Origin: CAYJPV01 sp964396055
GTDB lineage: Bacteria > Acidobacteriota > Vicinamibacteria > Vicinamibacterales > JAKQTR01
Assembly (NCBI GenBank): GCA_964396055.1
Contig: CAYNDV010000010.1
Span: 1-61,690 of the forward strand
Length of the DNA: 61,690 nucleotides
Reading direction: 5' to 3'
Made by a program: the position numbers and the translations under genes
Part shown: piece after piece, positions 38,901 to 47,062 of the stretch
Numbering within the stretch: position 1 is the first letter of the stretch
Layout: each line of letters opens with the position of its first letter
Notes under the pieces: model-generated
Told to the model about the DNA's origin: nothing
The model's input: only the letters and a program-made list of their open reading frames with translations
Databases searched by the model: none

Positions 38901-39014
38901 TCGGCGACCGGCGATCGCGCGACGCTCCGGTTTACGATCGACGGCGTGCCCTTCAAGCCGTTCTTCGAGACGTACGGGCGCAACTCGGTGTACCTGCACG
39001 TGACGCTGAAGTAG
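35958..39014 (+). CDS. Secreted LamG-Ig-GH127 beta-L-arabinofuranosidase
   Basis: This 1018-residue protein starts at ATG 35958 with GAAGAAGGG upstream; the signal peptide ends near PKAQG. A LamG/concanavalin-like domain (about 45-250, LVARYLLNGNAEDAS to DVRIYRVALT) probably binds carbohydrate. A small Ig-like Big_4 domain follows (about 278-350). The GH127 (DUF1680) catalytic domain covers about 365-1018. The zinc ligands known from Bifidobacterium HypBA1 appear as E747-T-C749 (in NETCCTYN) and C817-C818 (in FTCCNGT), one of the latter pair being the expected cysteine nucleophile. It should release beta-L-arabinofuranose from pectin side chains or hydroxyproline-linked glycans. It follows the zinc dehydrogenase by 22 nt. 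Confidence 0.85.
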   Translation: MTPAIRHARGNTGTALAAVGLLILMTGLPKAQGGDQFLDGIGETALVARYLLNGNAEDASRNHFHGTLHGSTAVFVDDGRFGRVLELAGDGSHVRLPAGTLAGEDTLSITCWFYLPTGASGPVFDFGKDVSNRLYASASATAGFSAGVVAGSVRGATPPRTLPVNQWVHLAVVLDPASRVLTTYVDGLQSGQAGDVGVHAAQVIGQGAADANRLFLGRSHDEGAATLQGKLRDVRIYRVALTGAQVAAIHGAAAARQGSRGRAPEPVISTAAIPRESPLAARLTRVPDVQADTVVGHLPRLPREIPAIYRDGTSGPMVRVIWPAPKDNRQVAAPGTYTVTGRVPGTTFEPRVTVTVKPAGTGGAVPARTVEPFPLGRVVLTRDTQGRDTPFIRNRDKFVKGLAATNPDSFLYNFRDAFGQPQPAGTTPLGGWDNQTTRLRGHASGHYLSAIAQAYASATYDAALRAAFLQKMDYLIDTLYDLAQKSGRPATPGAPFTADPTQVPPGPGRTGYDSNLRAGAIRTDYWNWGTGFISAYPPDQFIMLEKGATYGTQDTQIWAPYYTLHKILAGLLDCYEVGGNPKALEIARGMGAWAYARLKAVPPETRTSMWSRYIAGEYGGMNEVMARLYRLTRDRQFLECAKLFDNTTLFFGNASHEHGLAANVDTIRGKHANQHIPQITGALETFRSTGELPYYRIADNFWDIATGGYMYAIGGVAGARNPNNAECFTAEPDSLWENGFSSGGQNETCCTYNLLKLDRQLFMYDQTAKYMDHYELGLYNHILASVAEDNPGNTYHVPLNPGAQKRFGNADMTGFTCCNGTALESHTKLQDSIYFRSADDTTLYVNLFVPSTLDWSERQVVVTQRTDFPYADTTRLVIEGAGAFDIRVRVPRWATRGFFVRINGRDHAVDAVPGNYVTLRRTWRANDTIDLRIPFAFHLAPVMDQPNVASLFYGPVLLAAEESAPRTDWRPITLDAGDLGRSATGDRATLRFTIDGVPFKPFFETYGRNSVYLHVTLK

Positions 39015-39361
39015 GACCGGAGGCCCCGCCATCTGCGTCGATGGGCTTGCTGGCTCGTCCCCGCCCCGCGATAATGGCGCCCGGGAGGAGTGCCCGATGC
39101 CCGTTGCACGTCAACCCTGGCGTTGCCGGTACACCGACGGCAAAGCCGACATCACCGCTCCGTGTTGGATCGCGTCGGAGCGCGGGCCGCGGCTGGCCAT
39201 TGACCGGGTCGGCGGCTGTCTGGCGCGGACTGTCGAGGAAGCGGAGCAGTGCGCCGCCGAGACCGCGGGGGCGGGCGATCAGTGCGCGGCCGAGCGCCAG
39301 CCGAAGGGGACGCGCAAGGCGGACAGGCCGCCCGAGACGTTCCGGGCCACCAGGAGGCGTC
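39015..39361 (+). other. 347-bp spacer with promoter, ribosome site and weak small ORF
   Basis: The spacer between the GH127 and sulfatase genes holds a promoter candidate at 39047-39075, a GGGAGGAG ribosome site before ATG 39097, and an open frame of 90 codons listed separately. If the promoter is real, the sulfatase mRNA has a leader of about 280 nt. Confidence 0.5.
39047..39075 (+). promoter_or_regulatory. Putative promoter of the sulfatase transcript
   Basis: TTGCTG (39047-39052) and GATAAT (39070-39075) are separated by 17 bp. Confidence 0.45.
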
Positions 39362-39369
39362 GTGATTGA
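39097..39369 (+). CDS. Possible 90-residue ORF upstream of and overlapping the sulfatase gene
   Basis: ATG 39097 follows GGGAGGAG at a good distance and a promoter candidate lies just upstream, so translation is plausible. The stop at 39367-39369 overlaps the sulfatase GTG (39362) by 8 nt in another frame, which could couple the two. The product is Ala/Arg/Glu-rich with five cysteines, has no signal peptide or domain that I recognise, and could equally be a non-coding leader or a decayed gene. Confidence 0.25.
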   Translation: MPVARQPWRCRYTDGKADITAPCWIASERGPRLAIDRVGGCLARTVEEAEQCAAETAGAGDQCAAERQPKGTRKADRPPETFRATRRRRD

Positions 39370-40801
39370 CTCCGCGACGCACGCACCCCTCCTGCGGCGA
39401 CTGTGCCCCCTGCTGTTCGCGCTCTGCATAGCCGCCCCGGCCGCCCCGGTTCGCGCCGCCGATCTCCCGCATATCGTCGTCATCCTCGTCGATGACATGG
39501 GGTACGGCGATCTGCGCGCCTACAACCCGCAGTCGAAGATCGCTACCCCGCAGCTCGACCGCCTCGCCAGTGAAGGCCTGCGGTTCACCGACGCCCACGC
39601 GGCGGGCCCCCTCTGCCACCCGTCGCGCTACGGGCTGATGACCGGGCGGTACCCGTTCCGCACGGACATCGGCCGGTGGCCGACCCGGCCGTTGATCGAC
39701 GAGTCGCAGGTGACGCTCCCCTCACTGCTGCGCGGCGCGGGCTACGCCACCGCCATGGTGGGGAAGTGGCACCTCGGATTCGCCGAGGACGGCTACGACA
39801 AGCCGCTGCGCGGGGGACCGGTCGATCGCGGCTTCGACAGCTTCTTCGGGATCCGCGCGTCGACGGACATCCCGCCCTACTTCTATATCCGCGGCGATCG
39901 CGCCGTCACGCCGCCGACGGGCCACATCGATGCGGGCGCCTCGCCGATCCAGGGCGCCTTCTGGCGGGCCGGCGGCATTGCCCCCGATCTGAAGCTGGAC
40001 GAGGTGTTGCCACGGCTGACCAACGAAGCGATCGCGGTGATCGAGAAGCGGCGCGGTGCCCGCCAGCCGCTGATGCTGTACCTCGCCTACACCGCGCCGC
40101 ACACGCCCTGGTTGCCGTCGCCCGCGTTCAGGGGCCGGAGCGGCGCCGGCGAATACGGCGACTTCCTCATGATGGTCGATCAGGAGATTGGCCGGGTGCT
40201 CGCGGCCCTGGAATCCGCGCGCATGCTCGACAGGACCCTGCTGGTGTTTGCCTCCGACAACGGGCCCGTCTGGTTCCCGGCCGACGTCGCGCGATTCGGC
40301 CATGACGCCGCCGGCGGCCTCCGCGGGATGAAGGGCGACGCCTGGGAAGGCGGGCATCGGATGCCGTTCATCGTCCGCTGGCCGGGTGTGGTCCGCGCCG
40401 GGGCCGTGTCCGATCAGACGATCAGTTTCACTGACGTGCTGGCCACCATGGCTGACGTCGCCGGCACGCCGCTTCCGCCGGAGGCGGGCCCCGACAGCTT
40501 CAGCTTCCTTCCGGCGCTGAAGGACGGAACGATCCAGCGGGCCCCGATCGTGATGCGATCCTCGGCCACGGGCCTCATGACCATCCGCTCGGGCCGCTGG
40601 AAGCTCATCGAGGGCCTCGGGTCCGGCGGCTTCTCCCAGCCGTCGAGCATCACGCCCGGCCCCGGGGACCCTGCGGGCCAGCTCTACGACCTCGTCGCCG
40701 ACCCGGCCGAGACGACGAACCGGTTCGCCGGCGAACCCGGCGTCGTCGAACGCCTGCGCGCCGAGATGCGCCGGATCGTCGAGGCGGGGCGCAGCCGCTG
40801 A
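39362..40801 (+). CDS. Secreted sulfatase (arylsulfatase family)
   Basis: The protein has 479 residues from GTG 39362, with CAGGAGG just upstream. The signal peptide ends at VRAAD. The N-terminal metal site is IVVILVDDMGYGD. Residue Cys85 in CHPSRYGLMTGR is the site converted to formylglycine by a maturase. GKWHLG, a histidine pair at APHTPW and FASDNGPVW complete the active site. It removes sulfate esters from a polysaccharide or small molecule in the periplasm. A formylglycine-generating enzyme or anaerobic maturase must be encoded elsewhere. Downstream of GH127 it may act on sulfated plant or algal glycans; the substrate is unknown. Confidence 0.87.
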   Translation: MIDSATHAPLLRRLCPLLFALCIAAPAAPVRAADLPHIVVILVDDMGYGDLRAYNPQSKIATPQLDRLASEGLRFTDAHAAGPLCHPSRYGLMTGRYPFRTDIGRWPTRPLIDESQVTLPSLLRGAGYATAMVGKWHLGFAEDGYDKPLRGGPVDRGFDSFFGIRASTDIPPYFYIRGDRAVTPPTGHIDAGASPIQGAFWRAGGIAPDLKLDEVLPRLTNEAIAVIEKRRGARQPLMLYLAYTAPHTPWLPSPAFRGRSGAGEYGDFLMMVDQEIGRVLAALESARMLDRTLLVFASDNGPVWFPADVARFGHDAAGGLRGMKGDAWEGGHRMPFIVRWPGVVRAGAVSDQTISFTDVLATMADVAGTPLPPEAGPDSFSFLPALKDGTIQRAPIVMRSSATGLMTIRSGRWKLIEGLGSGGFSQPSSITPGPGDPAGQLYDLVADPAETTNRFAGEPGVVERLRAEMRRIVEAGRSR

Positions 40802-40921
40802 CAGACGGCGACGACGGCAACTGGCCCGCGTGCCGGTGATTCGCCCGGAGGCGTCGGGTCTTCGGCTATGCTACAGCGCACACGGGCGGTCCACCCGGGC
40901 CGCCTCTCCGTGGAGATTGCC

Positions 40922-42064
40922 ATGCCGCAGCCGCGCCGCGCCCCCGTCCTCCTGGCCCTCGTACTCCTCGTCATCGTGGCTGCCGCCGTCGTCTCGCCCC
41001 CGGCCGGCACGTCGCCGGTCTCCGCCCAGGGCGACACGATGACCGTGCGGGACGTCATGGCGATGCCGAAGATCGACGCGCACGCGCACGTCGGCGGCAT
41101 GTCGCCTGGCCATCTCCGCGCCTTCCTCGCGTTCCTCGAGAAGCACAACCTCCGGTGGCTCAACATCGCCGTCAGCGGCATGGACTGGGGGCGGCTGAGC
41201 CGGCAGATCGGCTCGGCGCAGGCCCTGCACGCCGCCTACCCTGACCGGCTGGCGTGGGCGACGTCGTTCACCGTCTCGAACTGGGGCGCTCCCGACTGGG
41301 CGGCGCTGGCAAACGCCACGATCGACGACGGATTCGGCGGCGGGGCCGTGGCGGTCAAGATCTGGAAGGACGTCGGCATGGTCCTGAAGGACCCGGACGG
41401 CAAGTACGTCATGGCCGACGATCCGCGCCTCGACCCGGTGTTCAGCGCGCTGGCGAAGCAAAACCGGACGCTGGTGGCCCACCTCGGCGAACCGCGCAAC
41501 TGCTGGCTGCCGGTGGACCAGATGACCGTCGACGGCGACCGGCGCTACTTCTCGGCGCATCCCGAGTACCACGGCCTGCTGCACCCGGAGGTCCCGAACT
41601 ACGAGGCCCAGATTGCGGCGCGAGACCGGATGCTGGAACGCCACCCGACACTGCGTGTCGTCGGGTGTCACCTCGGGAGCCTGGAGTACGACGTAGACGA
41701 ACTGGCGAAGCGGCTCGACAAGTACCCCAACTTCGCGGTCGACCTCGCGGCCCGCATCGTGCACCTGCAGATTCAGCCCCGCGAGAAGGTCCGGGGGTTC
41801 CTCGTGAAATACCAGGATCGGCTGCTCTACGGCACCGACCTCGACTTCGGGCGCGGGTCGGACGCGGCGGGTGACGACGTCGAGGCGCGGCTGGCCGGGA
41901 TGGCCGCGAGGTACGAGTCCGATGCGGCCTGGTTCGCCACGGACCAGGAACTGCCGCTCGAGCGGATTCGTGCGGGCTTCCGGGCGCGCGGCGTGGCCCT
42001 GCCCGCCAGCGTGCTGCGCAAGATCTACTACGAGAACGCCAGGCGCTGGTACCCGGGCCTCTAG
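40922..42064 (+). CDS. Exported amidohydrolase-family protein (amidohydrolase 2)
   Basis: The protein has 380 residues from ATG 40922, with GGAG 7 nt upstream; TATGCT at 40867-40872 may be its minus-10 box. An N-terminal hydrophobic signal covers residues 8-36. The TIM-barrel metal site starts with H54 and H56 in KIDAHAHVGG, followed by a KIWKDVGM lysine segment, TLVAHLGEP, VVGCHLGSLEYDVDELA and LLYGTDLDFGR with the catalytic Asp. These are typical of the amidohydrolase 2 (ACMSD/decarboxylase-like) group, which hydrolyses or decarboxylates small molecules. An exported location is uncommon in that group. The substrate is unknown. Confidence 0.8.
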   Translation: MPQPRRAPVLLALVLLVIVAAAVVSPPAGTSPVSAQGDTMTVRDVMAMPKIDAHAHVGGMSPGHLRAFLAFLEKHNLRWLNIAVSGMDWGRLSRQIGSAQALHAAYPDRLAWATSFTVSNWGAPDWAALANATIDDGFGGGAVAVKIWKDVGMVLKDPDGKYVMADDPRLDPVFSALAKQNRTLVAHLGEPRNCWLPVDQMTVDGDRRYFSAHPEYHGLLHPEVPNYEAQIAARDRMLERHPTLRVVGCHLGSLEYDVDELAKRLDKYPNFAVDLAARIVHLQIQPREKVRGFLVKYQDRLLYGTDLDFGRGSDAAGDDVEARLAGMAARYESDAAWFATDQELPLERIRAGFRARGVALPASVLRKIYYENARRWYPGL

Positions 42065-42090
42065 CGCCCCGGCGGCAGCAGCGGCGTGAG

Positions 42091-42110
42091 CGCCCGGCCG
42101 TCACCGGGCG
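42091..42110. terminator. Hairpin between convergent amidohydrolase and lipid-kinase genes
   Basis: CGCCCGG (42091-42097), a 6-nt loop and CCGGGCG (42104-42110) form a perfect 7-bp stem overlapping the stop of the lipid kinase gene. Confidence 0.45.
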
Positions 42111-42997
42111 GGGACGCGGACCGCCAGGGCCCTCGGCTTCACGCATACCACGAGCCGGTTCGTGCGGCCGGCCGGTTCGCCATCGATGTGCAGCGGCCAC
42201 TCGCCGTCGGACTCGACGACCGCCTCGCAAAAGGGCCTCATCGACACGCCGCGTACCCGTCCCACCGAACCGGTCCAGAGTCTCCAGGCATGGATGGCCA
42301 GTCCCCAGGTCGAGCGATCCTCCACTGCGACGAGATCGAGCATGCCGTCGTCGGGCTTCGCGTCGGGCGCCACCAGGGCCCCGCCTCCCCACTGACGGGT
42401 GTTGGCGACCGTGACCATCTTCAGCCGCGCCGCGCCAACCGGCGCACCGTCGAGGCACACCGTGCAGCGGCGACCCTCGAAGCCCGCCAGGTGCCGCAGC
42501 CCGGCCACGACGTAGGCGCCCAGTCCGCGGCTCCCGCGGGGCCTGACCGCGAACGCGTGCGCCACCGAGGCATCCAGTCCAAGGCCCGCGGTGTTCACGA
42601 ACAGACGCTCGTTGGCTTCGCCGACGTCCACCACGCGGGTGGCGCCCGTCACGGCCACGGCGAGGGCACCGGCCGGGTCGAGCGGAACACCGAGGTCGCG
42701 CGCGAACCCGTTGCCGGAGCCTGCAGGGACGACCGCCATCACGCCCCGGCCGTAGACGAGGCCCGAGGCCACGTCGTTGACCGTGCCGTCGCCTCCCCAC
42801 GCGCACACGATCTCCGCGCCGTCGTCCACCGCCTGCCGCGCCAGGTCGCGGGCATGCCCGGGACCCTCGGTCAGCCGGATCAGGGGAATGGCACCGAGGC
42901 GGGCCAGCGTGTCCCGCGCGAAGACGTCGACCTGCGCCGGCGTCATCCGGCGCCGCGCGGCTCCCGCGCGCGCGTTGAGCACGATGGCGACTTTCAC
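42101..42997 (-). CDS. Diacylglycerol kinase-family lipid kinase
   Basis: This 298-residue protein starts at ATG 42997. The DAGK catalytic domain shows IVLNARAGAA, the nucleotide-binding CAWGGDGTVNDVASGL and VPAGSGNGFARDLGVP. The C-terminal part carries FVNTAGLGLDASVA and HIDGEPAG. Such YegS/BmrU-like enzymes phosphorylate diacylglycerol or related lipids at the inner face of the membrane. It stands alone; about 140 nt separate it from the AAA-VWA operon upstream on the same strand. Confidence 0.85.
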   Translation of the reverse strand: MKVAIVLNARAGAARRRMTPAQVDVFARDTLARLGAIPLIRLTEGPGHARDLARQAVDDGAEIVCAWGGDGTVNDVASGLVYGRGVMAVVPAGSGNGFARDLGVPLDPAGALAVAVTGATRVVDVGEANERLFVNTAGLGLDASVAHAFAVRPRGSRGLGAYVVAGLRHLAGFEGRRCTVCLDGAPVGAARLKMVTVANTRQWGGGALVAPDAKPDDGMLDLVAVEDRSTWGLAIHAWRLWTGSVGRVRGVSMRPFCEAVVESDGEWPLHIDGEPAGRTNRLVVCVKPRALAVRVPAR

Positions 42998-43136
42998 GTG
43001 GCGCTGACCTCCGGACGTCGGGATCGCGGACCTGGCCTCCAGTCCGGTCCGAAGAGTCGATTATGAACCAGGTGGAGTCGGCGGCGCGGACCATCGACAC
43101 CGCGGCAGGACGGGCCGCACGAAGCGGCCCCGCGCG

Positions 43137-44405
43137 TCAGTGCACCATCCGGGTCTTCCTGGCCATGTAGTCCATGAGGACGTAGTCGCCCAGCGTGTAC
43201 GGCGTGGTGAAGTACGCCTTGCCCCGGCACATGGCCGTGACCCGGCGCACGAAGGCGACCAGGTCGTAGTCGCGGGCCAGCATGAAGGTGTTGATGAGGA
43301 TGCCGGCCTTCGCGCACGAGGAGACCTCGGCGAGCGTCGCGCGGATCACGAGCGGATCGAGGCCGGCGGGGTTCTTGTAGATCCGCCCGTCCGGCTGCGT
43401 GAGGGCGGAGGGCTTGCCGTCGGTGATCATGACGATCTGCCGCATGTCCTTCCGCTGGCGCTCGAGGATGCGCCGCGCCACCCGCAGGCCTTCGCGCGTA
43501 TTCGTGTAGTAGGGGCCCACCCGCACCCGGCCCAGGTCGCGCAGCGGCACCTCTTCGGCGCTGTCGTGGAACAGCACGGCGTGCAGCGTGTCGCCCGGGA
43601 ACTGCGTGCGGATGAGGTGCGAGAGCGCCATCGCCACGCGCTTGGCGGGCGTGAACCGGTCCTCGCCGTAGAGGATCATGCTGTGGCTGCAATCCAGCAT
43701 CAGCACTGTCGCGCACGAACTCTGGTACTCGCCCTGCGCCACCATCAGGTCCGGATAGTCCACGTCGCCGGCGCCGCCGGTGCGCTGCACGGTCTTGAGG
43801 ATCGTCGCCGTCGCGTCCAGGTTCAGCGTGTCGCCGAACTCATACGCCTTCGGCGCGCCGCTGGCCTCGATGCCGGTGGCCAGATCGCGCGCATCGTGCC
43901 GGCCGGCGCTGCTGTGGCCCACGGAGCCGAGCAGGTCGTGCAGCGCCCGGTACCCGAGGAAGTCGAGGGCCTTGTCGGTCACCTCGAAGGTGACATGCCC
44001 CGGCTCGCCTTCGCCGGGGCCGCCTGCCCGCGCCCGCTCGGCCCGTGCCTGGTCGAGGTCGGGCGCCGTGGTGATGTAGCCCGACTCTTTCATGCGGTCG
44101 ATGATCTGCTGGATCAACGCCTCCAGTGTCTCCACCTGCGCCGGCGGCGACGGGTCCTGGCCGTCGGCCGCCTTGCCGAACAGCCGCTCGAAGAGGTCTG
44201 GCGGCAGCACTCCGCCGTTGAAGAGCGCCTCGAGGATGGCGTCGTGCAGGGCCTGCAGCGTGCGATCGATCCCGTCGAACGGGCCGCCCATGCCGTCGCC
44301 GAACCCGCTGGCCAGCAGCAGGTCCGAGAGCTTCGCCGTCAGCTCGTCGACGTCCAGATCGTCGAACAGGTTCGGCGCGTACCTGGTGTACCGATAGCGC
44401 ATCAC
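43137..44405 (-). CDS. VWA-domain protein paired with an AAA+ ATPase
   Basis: This 422-residue cytoplasmic protein is encoded 26 nt downstream of the AAA+ gene. The N-terminal half is mainly helical and acidic. The C-terminal half (about 215-420) is a von Willebrand A domain with the metal-dependent adhesion site DCSHSM and a MITDGKPSALT segment. AAA-VWA pairs of the MoxR/chelatase type work as chaperones or metal-insertion machines, with the VWA protein as adaptor. Here no cofactor-synthesis gene lies nearby, so the client is unknown. Confidence 0.8.
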   Translation of the reverse strand: MMRYRYTRYAPNLFDDLDVDELTAKLSDLLLASGFGDGMGGPFDGIDRTLQALHDAILEALFNGGVLPPDLFERLFGKAADGQDPSPPAQVETLEALIQQIIDRMKESGYITTAPDLDQARAERARAGGPGEGEPGHVTFEVTDKALDFLGYRALHDLLGSVGHSSAGRHDARDLATGIEASGAPKAYEFGDTLNLDATATILKTVQRTGGAGDVDYPDLMVAQGEYQSSCATVLMLDCSHSMILYGEDRFTPAKRVAMALSHLIRTQFPGDTLHAVLFHDSAEEVPLRDLGRVRVGPYYTNTREGLRVARRILERQRKDMRQIVMITDGKPSALTQPDGRIYKNPAGLDPLVIRATLAEVSSCAKAGILINTFMLARDYDLVAFVRRVTAMCRGKAYFTTPYTLGDYVLMDYMARKTRMVH

Positions 44406-44431
44406 GCCCTCGCCGCCGCCGGCGGCCGCCG

Positions 44432-45961
44432 TCAGTTGTACTGTTTCCGCTTCTTCCGGCCGCCGCCGCGGTCCGGCTCCTCCTCATCGTCACCCGGGCT
44501 GAGGTAGGCGGCGCGGGTCACCTCCGGCTGCGGGCGGCGGACCGGTTCGGCGGCGTGGTAGCCCCGCTCGTCGGTCCGGCTGATACGCTTCTGCGCGTAG
44601 AGGCCCTCGAGGATGAAGTCGATGCCCGCCGCCACCAGCGGCGCCGATGCGCCCGGCAGGATGCCCGCCCGGTCGATGACGTCGAGCAGGTCCGGGACCT
44701 GGCCGGCCTGCGCCACCATGGCGTCGGCGGGCGTCGTATCCGACAGGCTGAGCGCCCCGCCCTGATCGAACCAGCGCGACACCGCCTTGAGGTCGCCGTT
44801 CGGGAAGCAGCCCTCGAACACGTTCGAGACCGCCGCCCGGATGATCTCGCGGGCGACGTGGTCCGCGCCCTTGATCTCGCCTTCGTACTCCAGTTCGAAC
44901 TTGCCGGTCATCGACGGCAGCGCGGCATACACGTCGGTGACGCGGGCCACCACCGGCGACTCGCCGGCGGCGAGCGATCGGCGCTCGGCGTTGGAGACGA
45001 CGGTTTCGAGCACGCTGATGGGCAGGCGCTGGCTGACCCCCGACCGCTTGTCGATCCGGCGCTCGCTCCGGGCCTGGAACGCGACTTCCTCGACCACCTC
45101 GCGCACGAAGCGCGGCACCTCGATGGCGCCGCCGCGATCGGTCCAGGCTTCCTGCGCCGTAATCGCCATGGCGTCGGCCCGGCTGGTCACGTAGTGGGTG
45201 CGGATTTCGGCGCCGATCCGGTCCTTCAGCGGCGTGATGATCTTGCCGCGCGCCGTGTAGTCCTCGGGGTTTGCGGTGAAGACCATCATGACGTCGAGCG
45301 GCAGGCGGACGGGGTAACCCTTGATCTGGACGTCGCCCTCTTCAAGGATGTTGAAGAGCCCCACCTGGATCTTCCCGGCGAGGTCCGGCAGTTCGTTGAT
45401 GGCGAAGATGCCGCGATTCGCCCGTGGCAGCAGGCCGAAGTGCATGGCGAGCGCGCTCCCGAGCTGGAGCCCGCCCCGGGCGGCCCTGATCGGATCGATG
45501 TCGCCGATCATGTCGGCGATGGTCACGTCGGGCGTCGCCAGCTTCTCCACGTAGCGGTCCTCGCGATGCCGCCACGCGATCGGCGTGAGGTCGCCCTCGG
45601 CCTCCACCCGGGTCCGCGCCTCGGCTGAGAGTGGCGCAAAGGGATCGTCGTGGATCTCGGCGCCGGCAACGACCGGCTGCCACTCGTCGAGCAGCGTGGT
45701 CAGCGCCCGCAGGATCCGCGTCTTGGCCTGGCCCCGCAGGCCCAGCAGGATGAAGTGGTGGCGGGCCAGGATCGCGTTGACCAGTTGCGGCACGACGGTG
45801 TCGTCATAGCCGATGATGCCGGGAAAGAGCGCGTCCCGTCGCCGGAGGCGCTGCACGAGGTTGTCTCGGACTTCCTCTCTGACGGGACGCCGGAGGACCT
45901 CGCCGCGGGCCACGGCCGCCTTGAGCTGGCCGAGGGTCGAAACCGGGGGATGTGGGGGCAT
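44432..45961 (-). CDS. AAA+ ATPase (MoxR/magnesium-chelatase-like)
   Basis: This 509-residue protein starts at ATG 45961. The Walker A region is GLRGQAKT (residues 74-81), with Ala where the consensus has Gly before Lys. The Walker B region reads GIFAINELPDL, with Asn-Glu instead of Asp-Glu. FTANPEDYTARGKIITPLKDR corresponds to sensor 1 and the following arginine-containing segment. The overall layout is that of the chelatase I-subunit or MoxR group, with a longer C-terminus. It is the first gene of an operon with the VWA protein and probably remodels a protein partner using ATP. Whether the altered Walker residues lower hydrolysis is not known. Confidence 0.8.
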   Translation of the reverse strand: MPPHPPVSTLGQLKAAVARGEVLRRPVREEVRDNLVQRLRRRDALFPGIIGYDDTVVPQLVNAILARHHFILLGLRGQAKTRILRALTTLLDEWQPVVAGAEIHDDPFAPLSAEARTRVEAEGDLTPIAWRHREDRYVEKLATPDVTIADMIGDIDPIRAARGGLQLGSALAMHFGLLPRANRGIFAINELPDLAGKIQVGLFNILEEGDVQIKGYPVRLPLDVMMVFTANPEDYTARGKIITPLKDRIGAEIRTHYVTSRADAMAITAQEAWTDRGGAIEVPRFVREVVEEVAFQARSERRIDKRSGVSQRLPISVLETVVSNAERRSLAAGESPVVARVTDVYAALPSMTGKFELEYEGEIKGADHVAREIIRAAVSNVFEGCFPNGDLKAVSRWFDQGGALSLSDTTPADAMVAQAGQVPDLLDVIDRAGILPGASAPLVAAGIDFILEGLYAQKRISRTDERGYHAAEPVRRPQPEVTRAAYLSPGDDEEEPDRGGGRKKRKQYN

Positions 45962-46087
45962 ACAGGCAGTATGACGCCGAACGGGCCCCGCCGGACCCCT
46001 CCCGGCTGATCCGGTCCTGCGCGCCCTCGAGATGCGCTATCCTCACCTGTCGCCGGGTGCCGTGCCCCGTGTGTGGAGGAGCCGATC

Positions 46088-46720
46088 ATGGAGTTGCGTG
46101 ACGCGATTGCCGCGCGCGTGAGCGTGCGCCAGTTCAGGAAGGATCCCGTGCCCGCCGCGGATGTCCGTGAGATGATCCGGCTGGCCAGCCTCGCGCCCAG
46201 TCCGAACAACCAGCAGCCCTGGCGCTTCATCGCCATCAGCCGCGCCACGCTGCTGCGTGACATGGCTGATGCCGTGCACGCGCGCGTTCGCGAACTGCTC
46301 TCCACCGCTGAGTCGGACGACGCGCGCCATGCGGCGCAGCGCGTCGAGTGGTTCTCGACGTTCTTCGCGGACGCTCCGCTGGTGATCGCCGTGACACGCC
46401 GGCCTTACACCAGCGTCATCGACCGTGCCCTGCCCGGGACGGCGGCCGAGCGGCCGGACGTCAATGCGCTGCGCGGGTATCCCGACATCCAGTCGGTCGG
46501 GGCCGCCGTCGAGCACCTGCTGCTGGCCGCGACCGACCTTGGGTACGGGTCGTGCTGGGTCAGCGGACCGCTCGTTGCCCGGGAGGCCCTCGAGCGCCTG
46601 CTGGGGGTGCAGTCGCCCGAACAGCTGGCTTCGATGGTCGCCCTGGGCCGGCCCGCCGTCCAGCCGGCGGCGGAACACGACCGCCAGCCGGTGGAGGCGC
46701 TGCTGCGGTTCATCGACTGA
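46088..46720 (+). CDS. Nitroreductase-family protein
   Basis: The protein has 210 residues from ATG 46088 with GGAGGAG 8 nt upstream; TATCCT about 45 nt upstream may be its minus-10 box. The FMN-binding pattern is AIAARVSVRQFRKDPVP (Arg/Ser near the N-terminus), LAPSPNNQQPWRFIAI, and YPDIQSVGAAVEHLLLAATDLGYGSCWVSG. Members reduce nitro compounds, quinones or flavins with NAD(P)H; coenzyme F420-related FbiB-like enzymes share the fold. The substrate is unknown. It is convergent with yhbY, 33 nt away. Confidence 0.82.
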   Translation: MELRDAIAARVSVRQFRKDPVPAADVREMIRLASLAPSPNNQQPWRFIAISRATLLRDMADAVHARVRELLSTAESDDARHAAQRVEWFSTFFADAPLVIAVTRRPYTSVIDRALPGTAAERPDVNALRGYPDIQSVGAAVEHLLLAATDLGYGSCWVSGPLVAREALERLLGVQSPEQLASMVALGRPAVQPAAEHDRQPVEALLRFID

Positions 46721-46753
46721 GAGACGCCCCTGACGCCGCTGGCCTGGCCGTGT

Positions 46754-47062
46754 CTAACTCCCGGCGGGACCCCCGGGCTGGTCCGGCCGCGGCCGCCAGA
46801 GACCGAGGACCTTGCCGACCCGGAGGACTTCGGCCGCGCCGGCGCGCGCGCAGATGTCCGCGCACACCTCCGTGCGCGCCAGTCGATCGGCGACGTCCAC
46901 CCGCACTTTGATCAACTCGTGGGCGGTCAGCGCGCGGTCGATTTCGGCCACGACCGCGTCCGTCACGCCGTGGTGCCCGACCAGCACAACGGGTTCCAGT
47001 GCGTGGGCGCGGGCCTTCAATTGGCTGCGTTCGCGGCTCGTCAACGGGACAGGCATGCCCAT
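46754..47062 (-). CDS. yhbY: Ribosome assembly RNA-binding protein YhbY
   Basis: This 102-residue protein consists of one CRS1-YhbY domain. It shows LTSRERSQLKARAHALEPVVLVG, then GVTDAVVAEIDRALTAHELIKVRV, and VLRVGKVLGLWRP, the conserved Gly-Lys end of the domain. YhbY binds pre-50S ribosomal particles and helps large-subunit assembly. The C-terminal Pro/Gly tail is longer than usual. It lies alone between nitroreductase and spmA. Confidence 0.88.
   Translation of the reverse strand: MGMPVPLTSRERSQLKARAHALEPVVLVGHHGVTDAVVAEIDRALTAHELIKVRVDVADRLARTEVCADICARAGAAEVLRVGKVLGLWRPRPDQPGGPAGS

Noticed and set aside
37250..40801. Frame of 1183 codons joining GH127 DNA to the sulfatase
   Set aside because: The 5-prime part is the wrong frame of GH127. 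A GTG with AGGAGG and a signal peptide at 39362 defines the sulfatase start.
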